From positions 1 to 5,377 of the forward strand of contig JAATGW010000199.1 of NCBI GenBank assembly GCA_015654495.1: a stretch of DNA of 5,377 nt, in the 5' to 3' direction. Under the pieces are notes generated by a model. That model was given only the letters and a program-made list of their open reading frames with translations, was not told where the DNA came from and ran no database searches. Below are positions 1 through 4,257 of this stretch, one piece after another. Position numbers and translations under genes: made by a program. How positions within the stretch are numbered: position 1 is the stretch's first letter; the number at the start of each line of letters is the position of its first letter. The stretch comes from Chitinophagales bacterium. Its GTDB lineage: Bacteria; Bacteroidota; Bacteroidia; Chitinophagales; Chitinophagaceae.

Positions 1-2
1 AA

Positions 3-284
3 CAATTTAAGTATGACAGGCAATTACTTACAAGGCAAATAATGCAGATGCAACAGGAAGTGGAAAAGAACCATAGCCTCCTGGAGTTCTATGAAACGAG
101 CGGCCTTCAGCAGGCTGAAGAAATAATAAAAGCTGCATCACTCGCCTACAGAGCCGGGGAAATCAGTTTCTCAGAAATGTCCCAATTCATAAGCCAGTCC
201 ATTCAAATCAGGAAGAACTATCTCGAAAACCTGAACGCATACAACCAATCGGTTATTCAATACAATTACTATATCAATCAATAA
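3..284 (+). CDS. C-terminal end of TolC-like efflux domain (outer-membrane factor or CusA/CzcA-TolC fusion), 5' truncated
   Basis: The reading frame is open from the window's left edge, so this is the last 93 residues of a larger protein; the internal ATG at 42 is not a credible start. The fragment is a long amphipathic helix of TolC/CusC type. Its later part (residues about 30-90) has the pattern of a helical repeat found in Bacteroidota heavy-metal efflux proteins: an FYE..GL..AE start, then AA.LAY.AGEI.F.E, I.IR.NYLE.LN.YNQ and a Tyr/Asn-rich end. In this phylum such a domain may be a separate outer-membrane factor or may be fused to the C-terminus of the RND pump CusA/CzcA; the window cannot decide which. 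The adaptor gene starts 8 bases after the stop, so the two are almost certainly co-transcribed. Inferred role: trans-envelope export of cations such as Cu, Ag, Zn, Co or Cd. Confidence 0.8.
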   Translation, partial: QFKYDRQLLTRQIMQMQQEVEKNHSLLEFYETSGLQQAEEIIKAASLAYRAGEISFSEMSQFISQSIQIRKNYLENLNAYNQSVIQYNYYINQ

Positions 285-292
285 AAATATTT

Positions 293-1552
293 ATGAAGAA
301 TCATTTCTTACTGTCTGCAATTATATTAATTAGCACCTTTGCTTTTCCCGGCTGCGGAAGCAATAAAACCGGGGAGTCTGCGAAGGTTGAGGAAGAGGTG
401 CACTCTGATGAACATAAGAATCCAAACTTTGCCACGCTAACAGAAGAGCAGATTAATAGCATCGGCATCCAGCTAGGTACAATTGAGCAAAAACAGTTAA
501 CAAAATCACTTAAAACAAATGGCGTTTTAAGAGTCCCCAATCAGAATAAAGCAAGCATAAATTCTTTGTACAGTGGCATTATAAAATCACTGCTTGTGCA
601 ACCGGGAAATTATGTTAAAAAAGGACAAACAATCGCTACTGTAGCCAATCCGGATTTCATACAGTCGCAAAGTAATTACCTGAATGTGATTTCCAGAATT
701 GCACTGACGGAACTCGAAGTAAAAAGACAAAAAGAGTTAAATGCCGGAAATGCCGGTGCTCTGAAAAATCTGCAGGCCGCAGAAGCTGATCTGCGTGCAT
801 TGCAAACAACAAAATCAACTTTAGAACAGCAGATAAGATTGATGGGGTTGAATCCGGAAAAGCTTTCCAATGGTAAACTTATCTCCGTTATATCTGTCAA
901 AAGCCCCATCAGTGGAGTAGTCAGTAATGTAAATGTAAAAATGGGGAGCTATGTAGACGTCACAACCCTTGTAGCTGAAATTGTTGATAACAGCAGATTA
1001 CACCTCGACCTCTTTGTTTATGAAAAAGACCTGCCGAATCTGAAAAACAACCAAACCATTCATTTTACGATTACAAATAATCCAGGCAAGGAATATGATG
1101 CGAAAATATTCTCACTGGGATCCTCCTTTGAAGGAGAAAGTAAAGCGGTTACTGTTCATGCGATGGTAGAGGGTGAAAAAAACGGCCTGATTGATGGAAT
1201 GAATGTTACTGCTGTGATCAGTTTAAATCAGATCACAGTTCCTGCTATACCCAGCGAGGCAATTATTACGGTGGAAGGGCAGGACTATATTTTTGTACTC
1301 ACCGATACCAAAGAAGAACACAAATCTGATTCAACAAACAAGGACAGTATACCTGAAAAACACATCGGTAAGTCAAAAAAGGAAAGCAACTTATTGATTT
1401 TTGAAAGAATTCCTGTAGCAAAGGGATCTGCGGATATTGGATATACTGAGATAACATTGCTGAAGGAAGTGGCTAAAGATTCAAAAGTTGTAGTAAAAGG
1501 AGCATTCTTTGTTTCGGCTACAATGACAAATACGGAAGGGGATGAACATTAA
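293..1552 (+). CDS. RND efflux periplasmic adaptor lipoprotein, CusB/CzcB (HlyD) family
   Basis: This 419-residue protein is the membrane-fusion adaptor of a tripartite heavy-metal RND pump, linking the inner-membrane pump to the outer-membrane channel. A lipoprotein signal covers residues 1-20, with lipobox F-P-G-C and acylated Cys21. Domains follow in the usual order. The first lipoyl half (about 90-120) has SGIIKSLLVQPGNYVKKGQ; an alpha-helical hairpin (about 122-188) is rich in Gln, Leu and Ala. The second lipoyl half (about 200-232) has SPISGVVSNVNVKMGSYV; a beta-barrel (about 233-312) and membrane-proximal domain (about 313-410) complete it. The length fits the family. An Asp/Glu/His segment (residues 33-41) follows the lipid anchor, a Lys/His-rich insert lies at 338-364, and the protein ends in Asp-Glu-His; these could bind metal. 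The ATG at 293 gives the complete signal peptide. Substrate is inferred from family only. Confidence 0.93.
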   Translation: MKNHFLLSAIILISTFAFPGCGSNKTGESAKVEEEVHSDEHKNPNFATLTEEQINSIGIQLGTIEQKQLTKSLKTNGVLRVPNQNKASINSLYSGIIKSLLVQPGNYVKKGQTIATVANPDFIQSQSNYLNVISRIALTELEVKRQKELNAGNAGALKNLQAAEADLRALQTTKSTLEQQIRLMGLNPEKLSNGKLISVISVKSPISGVVSNVNVKMGSYVDVTTLVAEIVDNSRLHLDLFVYEKDLPNLKNNQTIHFTITNNPGKEYDAKIFSLGSSFEGESKAVTVHAMVEGEKNGLIDGMNVTAVISLNQITVPAIPSEAIITVEGQDYIFVLTDTKEEHKSDSTNKDSIPEKHIGKSKKESNLLIFERIPVAKGSADIGYTEITLLKEVAKDSKVVVKGAFFVSATMTNTEGDEH

Positions 1553-1595
1553 GCGGCGAATATGAAAACGAATAATAATACCGGAACATTAACAA

Positions 1596-1627
1596 AGTAC
1601 AGTTAAGTAGTATAGTATTTTTGTACT
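1596..1627 (+). promoter_or_regulatory. Bacteroidota-type promoter (-7 TATTTTTG) inside an inverted repeat, ahead of the tiny ORF
   Basis: TATTTTTG at 1616-1623 matches the Bacteroidota -7 consensus TAnnTTTG exactly. No good -33 TTTG is visible; an ATTAAC at 1588-1593 is at best a weak substitute. Transcription would start near 1628, leaving about 16 A-rich bases before the ATG at 1644. The element lies between the 6-base arms AGTACA (1596-1601) and TGTACT (1622-1627, overlapping the end of the -7 element), which might be an operator. The promoter match is seen directly; activity is inferred. Confidence 0.5.
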
Positions 1628-1643
1628 CATAAAATCAACACAA

Positions 1644-1721
1644 ATGAACAAAACATATTGCTGGAAATGCGTATTGATGCTGGCATCAGTCGCCGGGTTA
1701 GCCGGCGCAGTAATGGCGTAA
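1644..1721 (+). CDS. Putative 25-residue small hydrophobic peptide with CxxC motif
   Basis: This short ORF encodes 25 residues and is not a protein I recognise. It begins with Asn-Lys-Thr-Tyr, has a C-W-K-C pair (Cys6, Cys9), then a hydrophobic segment (residues 10-24) rich in Leu, Ala, Val and Gly, and stops right after A-V-M-A. It therefore looks like a bare signal peptide or a one-pass membrane peptide. Support that it is real: it has its own consensus -7 element, an A-rich leader CAACACAA just before the ATG as in well-translated Bacteroidota genes, and a strong terminator 25 bases after the stop. It lies between an efflux operon and a convergent metal-responsive repressor, and CxxC often binds metal or is redox active, so a metal-related role is possible. 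It may instead be a decayed lipoprotein gene, or the transcript may act as an RNA. No homology can be claimed. Confidence 0.45.
   Translation: MNKTYCWKCVLMLASVAGLAGAVMA
1691..1707 (+). other. GC-rich hairpin inside the tiny ORF
   Basis: CGCCGG (1691-1696) and CCGGCG (1702-1707) form a perfect 6-bp GC-only stem with loop GTTAG. It is markedly GC-rich against the AT-rich surroundings. With the terminator hairpin downstream it would give the roughly 145-base transcript two strong stems, which keeps a small-RNA role open. It also codes for the Ala-Gly-Leu-Ala-Gly part of the peptide, so the pairing could be incidental. Confidence 0.4.
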
Positions 1722-1745
1722 GTATATCATTTCTGTAAAAATTTG

Positions 1746-1775
1746 AAAGTTGCGGGATCCGCAACTTTTTGTTTT
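1746..1775 (+). terminator. Rho-independent terminator
   Basis: AAAGTTGCGG (1746-1755) pairs perfectly with CCGCAACTTT (1759-1768) around a 3-base loop GAT, and is followed by TTGTTTT, continuing the T-rich tail. It would end the tiny ORF transcript and any read-through from the efflux operon, which has no closer terminator. In the opposite direction the stem is followed by a weaker T-rich stretch, so it may also stop the convergent repressor gene, whose stop codon lies 67 bases away. Confidence 0.88.
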
Positions 1776-1834
1776 GCTGCCGGTTGAAATGGAAAATCTT
1801 TAAAGGCCTGAAGTAAAACAATAAAATAGCAGGT

Positions 1835-2491
1835 CTATATTTTTTCAACGAGTAATCTTTCACATTCCGTTTCACTCAGCATTTCGGTATTGCTTTTATT
1901 ATAACTTACGATCATACTGCTATCAAATTTTTCAACAAACTTTATTTTTATTTTCAAACCCAGTTGCAGACCACGGATATTAAGAAATTTTAAAAACTCA
2001 TCAGTTGTATGAATTACCGCCGCAAGTCTGACAGTATCGCCGGCTTTGCAACTACTTAATTTTTCATATTTGATCCATTCCATTTTCCCGGTCTTGTCCG
2101 GTATGGGTGAGCCATGCGGATCAATTTTTGGATAACCCAATAAGGCATCAATTCTTTCAAAAAAAATCGGTGATTGCAGATGTTCAATCTGCTCGGCAAT
2201 TTCATGCACTTCCTCCCAGCCGAAACCCATCTTTTGCACAAGGAACATTTCCGTCAACCGATGCTTCCTTATTATAAGGCTTGCTTCCTTTTTACCTTTT
2301 TCGGTGAGTTTTATTGGTTTATAGCTTTCATAATGTACAAGTTTCTTCACAGCCAACTTTTTCATCATACTGTTGACTGTAGGCATTTTAAGCTTCAATT
2401 GAACACTTATTTCATTTGCGGATACTTCGCCCTTTTCTGCAGAAAGATTAAAAATCGCTTTCAGGTAATTTTCTTCGGTATAGGAATGCAT
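1835..2491 (-). CDS. mntR: DtxR/MntR-family metal-dependent transcriptional repressor
   Basis: This 218-residue protein is a full-length metalloregulator that binds DNA as a dimer when loaded with Mn2+ or Fe2+. An N-terminal winged helix occupies about residues 1-65 (EENYLKAIFNL, recognition region around LKMPTVNSMMKKL). The metal-binding dimerisation domain spans about 66-140: RKHRLTEMFL, then VHEIAEQIEH and DPHGSPIP. An SH3-like FeoA-type domain covers about 148-218. By motif alignment, His77, Glu81 and His96 match DtxR's ancillary site, and Glu100, Glu103 and His104 its primary site. Glu100 replaces DtxR Cys102, as in MntR, which favours manganese. Residue 8 is Asn, where DtxR has Met10 and Bacillus MntR has Asp8. 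The start at 2491 agrees with family N-termini. It is divergent from the cytochrome operon and convergent with the tiny ORF; the symbol is by family and Mn versus Fe is unsettled. Confidence 0.9.
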   Translation of the reverse strand: MHSYTEENYLKAIFNLSAEKGEVSANEISVQLKLKMPTVNSMMKKLAVKKLVHYESYKPIKLTEKGKKEASLIIRKHRLTEMFLVQKMGFGWEEVHEIAEQIEHLQSPIFFERIDALLGYPKIDPHGSPIPDKTGKMEWIKYEKLSSCKAGDTVRLAAVIHTTDEFLKFLNIRGLQLGLKIKIKFVEKFDSSMIVSYNKSNTEMLSETECERLLVEKI

Positions 2492-2495
2492 CAGG

Positions 2496-2528
2496 CAAAT
2501 TTAATCATAAAACCCAGCCATATCGAAA
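2496..2528 (-). promoter_or_regulatory. Probable promoter of the DtxR/MntR-family gene
   Basis: On the minus strand TAAATTTG (2503 down to 2496) fits the -7 consensus TAnnTTTG. A TTTC (2528 down to 2525), one base off the -33 motif TTTG, lies 21 bases upstream, the expected spacing. The -7 element ends only 4 bases before the ATG, so transcription would begin at or next to the start codon and the mRNA would be leaderless or nearly so. Inferred from motif only. Confidence 0.45.
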
Positions 2529-2537
2529 TGAGATTAC

Positions 2538-2565
2538 TTTGTTATTCTGATTTATGTTAGATTTG
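2538..2565 (+). promoter_or_regulatory. Promoter of the cytochrome-Rieske-porin operon
   Basis: TAGATTTG (2558-2565) is an exact TAnnTTTG -7 element and TTTG (2538-2541) is a -33 candidate. The spacer is 16 bases, a little shorter than the usual 19-21. Transcription would start near 2570, giving a leader of about 40 bases to the proposed CTG start. The -7 element lies inside the dyad at 2557-2570. A weaker alternative is TAAGTTTT at 2594-2601. Confidence 0.5.
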
Positions 2566-2570
2566 TCTAA
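2557..2570. promoter_or_regulatory. Likely DtxR/MntR-family operator (perfect 5-4-5 dyad)
   Basis: TTAGATTTGTCTAA is a perfect inverted repeat, TTAGA and TCTAA around TTTG. The TTAG...CTAA arms resemble the TTAGG/CCTAA half-sites of DtxR/IdeR boxes. It covers the whole -7 element of the forward promoter, so a bound repressor would block transcription of the cytochrome operon. It sits 66 bases from the start of the divergent repressor gene. The dyad is seen directly; its recognition by that repressor is inferred. Confidence 0.55.
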
Positions 2571-2608
2571 GTTATAATTTATATTTACCTATTTAAGTTT
2601 TTAGAGCA

Positions 2609-3808
2609 CTGAAAAAAGTATATATCATATGTTCAGTATTTGTATTGTTTGTTGCAGTAATGCCCGGCTGCAGCAAATTGCATCCCCCTGCTCCGGCTGA
2701 TGATGAAATTCTGGACGGACCTGTGGAAGGTCTTAATTACGAACAAAAAAGGCAATTTGTAGAAGGTGATATTGCTTTTAATGATGAAATATTTACTTCA
2801 CATACCGGGCTGGGCACTTTATTTGTTGCCACGAGTTGTGGCAGTTGCCATGCAGGCGATGGTAAAGGTCATCCATTCACAACCCTTACCAGATTCGGAC
2901 AAACGGACAGTACCGGTAATCAATTCCTCCATCTCGGTGGTCCGCAATTGCAAAGCCGGGCTCTGCCGGGTTATACAGTAGAAAAGATCCCCGCAGGAGC
3001 GAGTTTTTCAAGTTTTACTCCACCGGCAAATACCGGGTTAGGATTTCTGGAACTCGTTTCAGATGAAGACATTCTGGCAATGGCTGATCCTAACGACAAC
3101 AATGCTGACGGCATTTCAGGCGAAGCTAACTGGCACACATTGCCTCAGTTTATTGTACCGAAAACAACTGCTCTAGATCAGCATGGAAGGTATATTCACC
3201 GGTTTGGGAAAAAAGCAGCGGCATTTAACCTACTGCACCAAACGGTTAATGCATACAACCAGGATATTGGAATTACATCGTCTTTTAATCCTTATGATGT
3301 GTACTCAGGTCTTGCTACTGATCCTGAAGTAACCGATCGCACCATCAACAATGTGGTTTTCTATCTTCAAACGTTAAAAGCACCTATTCAACGTAATCAA
3401 CAGGAAGCAGAAGTGATAAAAGGAAAAACTCTTTTTATTCAGGCTGGCTGTGAAAGTTGTCATAGGCAGACGTTGAGGACGGGATACTCACCGATTGCAG
3501 CTTTATCCAATAAGGAATTTCATCCGTATACAGATCTGTTGCTTCATGATATGGGGCCAGAACTGGATGATGGCTATACTGAAGGCAATGCAAAAACCTA
3601 TGAATGGCGAACACCTCCACTGTGGGGCTTAGGCCTGTCTCCCAATTCGCAAGGCGGCGGATATTTTCTAATGCACGACGGGCGGGCCAGAAGTATTGAA
3701 GAAGCTATTCTACTGCATGGAGGCGAGGCAATGCCAGGTAAAAATCTGTTCATCCAGATGAATAATGCAGATCAAAAAGCCCTGCTGAAATTTTTGCAAT
3801 CGTTATAA
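2609..3808 (+). CDS. Di-haem c-type cytochrome lipoprotein, DUF1111/DHOR (di-haem oxidoreductase) family
   Basis: This exported electron-transfer protein has two haem c sites: S-C-G-S-C-H (Cys77, Cys80, His81) and C-E-S-C-H (Cys281, Cys284, His285), counted from the proposed start at 2609 (399 residues). DUF1111 hallmarks are GGPQLQSRALPGY, a calcium-loop-like DPNDNNADGISGE (160-172), a WRTPPLWGLG block, and the C-terminal HDGRARSIEEAILLHGGEA-type signature, of which I name only the key residues His356 and Arg359. The family is distantly related to MauG and cytochrome c peroxidases; its reaction is poorly known. No ATG precedes the lipobox M-P-G-C. The frame is open from 2597, and CTG at 2609 yields an ideal signal (start-Lys-Lys, hydrophobic run, Cys21). 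TTG at 2645 lacks the basic N-region, and ATG at 2660 lacks a signal altogether. It leads a three-gene operon behind an operator-like dyad. Confidence 0.88.
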   Translation: MKKVYIICSVFVLFVAVMPGCSKLHPPAPADDEILDGPVEGLNYEQKRQFVEGDIAFNDEIFTSHTGLGTLFVATSCGSCHAGDGKGHPFTTLTRFGQTDSTGNQFLHLGGPQLQSRALPGYTVEKIPAGASFSSFTPPANTGLGFLELVSDEDILAMADPNDNNADGISGEANWHTLPQFIVPKTTALDQHGRYIHRFGKKAAAFNLLHQTVNAYNQDIGITSSFNPYDVYSGLATDPEVTDRTINNVVFYLQTLKAPIQRNQQEAEVIKGKTLFIQAGCESCHRQTLRTGYSPIAALSNKEFHPYTDLLLHDMGPELDDGYTEGNAKTYEWRTPPLWGLGLSPNSQGGGYFLMHDGRARSIEEAILLHGGEAMPGKNLFIQMNNADQKALLKFLQSL

Positions 3809-3810
3809 AA

Positions 3811-4257
3811 ATGGACAGGAAGGAATTTCTTAAGAGGTGCGGTTCAGCCTGCGTTGGCGGATGGATATTCAGCACCGCACTTGATAGTTGCACAACGTTT
3901 AAAACAGCAACCGGAAATATAGTGGGCGACGATTTAATTGTGTTGACTTCAGACTTTGAAACAGAAAAAGGAGCGAAGAATATTTTTAAGAAATTCATCA
4001 TTGTTCAGAATGATATCCTGTTGTATCCGATCTGCATCTACAGGTTCACCAAAAATGAGTACGCGGCTTTGTGGATGCGTTGCACACACCAGGGTACAGA
4101 ACTGCAGGTATTCGGGGATACACTTCAATGTCCGGCACATGGCAGCGAATTCACCAGTAAAGGCCTGGTACAAAACGGACCTGCCGAAAGTAAACTGCGA
4201 ACCTTTCCTATCACCATAGAAAAAGACAGATTGAAAATTTCCCTGAAAGTTGTATGA
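3811..4257 (+). CDS. Small exported Rieske [2Fe-2S] protein, probable lipoprotein
   Basis: This 148-residue protein is a single-domain Rieske iron-sulfur electron carrier. The cluster motifs are C-T-H (Cys91, His93, in CTHQGTEL) and C-P-A-H-G (Cys107, His110, in CPAHGSEF). The second cysteine of each loop, which forms the disulfide in bc1-type Rieske proteins, is absent (Thr96 and Ala109). This often goes with a lower-potential centre, though potential cannot be read from sequence. The N-terminus DRKEFLKRC resembles a Tat signal with Arg-Lys in place of Arg-Arg, which would suit export of a folded cluster protein. A following L-D-S-C (Cys27) could be a lipobox, although Asp at -2 is unusual. 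The ATG lies 2 bases after the cytochrome stop, and the stop overlaps the next start by 4 bases (ATGA), so the three genes are translationally coupled. The likely redox partner is the cytochrome (inference). Confidence 0.9.
   Translation: MDRKEFLKRCGSACVGGWIFSTALDSCTTFKTATGNIVGDDLIVLTSDFETEKGAKNIFKKFIIVQNDILLYPICIYRFTKNEYAALWMRCTHQGTELQVFGDTLQCPAHGSEFTSKGLVQNGPAESKLRTFPITIEKDRLKISLKVV

Noticed and set aside
1123..1136. Short palindrome CTCCTT-TG-AAGGAG in the adaptor gene
   Set aside because: Intragenic, 6-bp arms, nothing adjacent to regulate; AAGGAG is not a ribosome site here because no ORF starts after it.
1212..1238. Inverted repeat CTGTGATC ... GATCACAG with an 11-base spacer
   Set aside because: It lies wholly in the conserved beta-barrel/membrane-proximal coding part of the adaptor and has no T tract or nearby gene start; probably a codon-level coincidence.
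1562..1606. A 14-codon ATG ORF 9 bases after the adaptor stop
   Set aside because: Very short, Asn/Thr-rich, no domain or signal and no promoter or terminator of its own; it is most likely chance in AT-rich sequence.
2174..2560. Plus-strand ORF of 128 codons opposite the repressor gene
   Set aside because: Antisense shadow of a clearly recognisable DtxR-family gene; the translation is Phe/Cys/His-rich with no domain.
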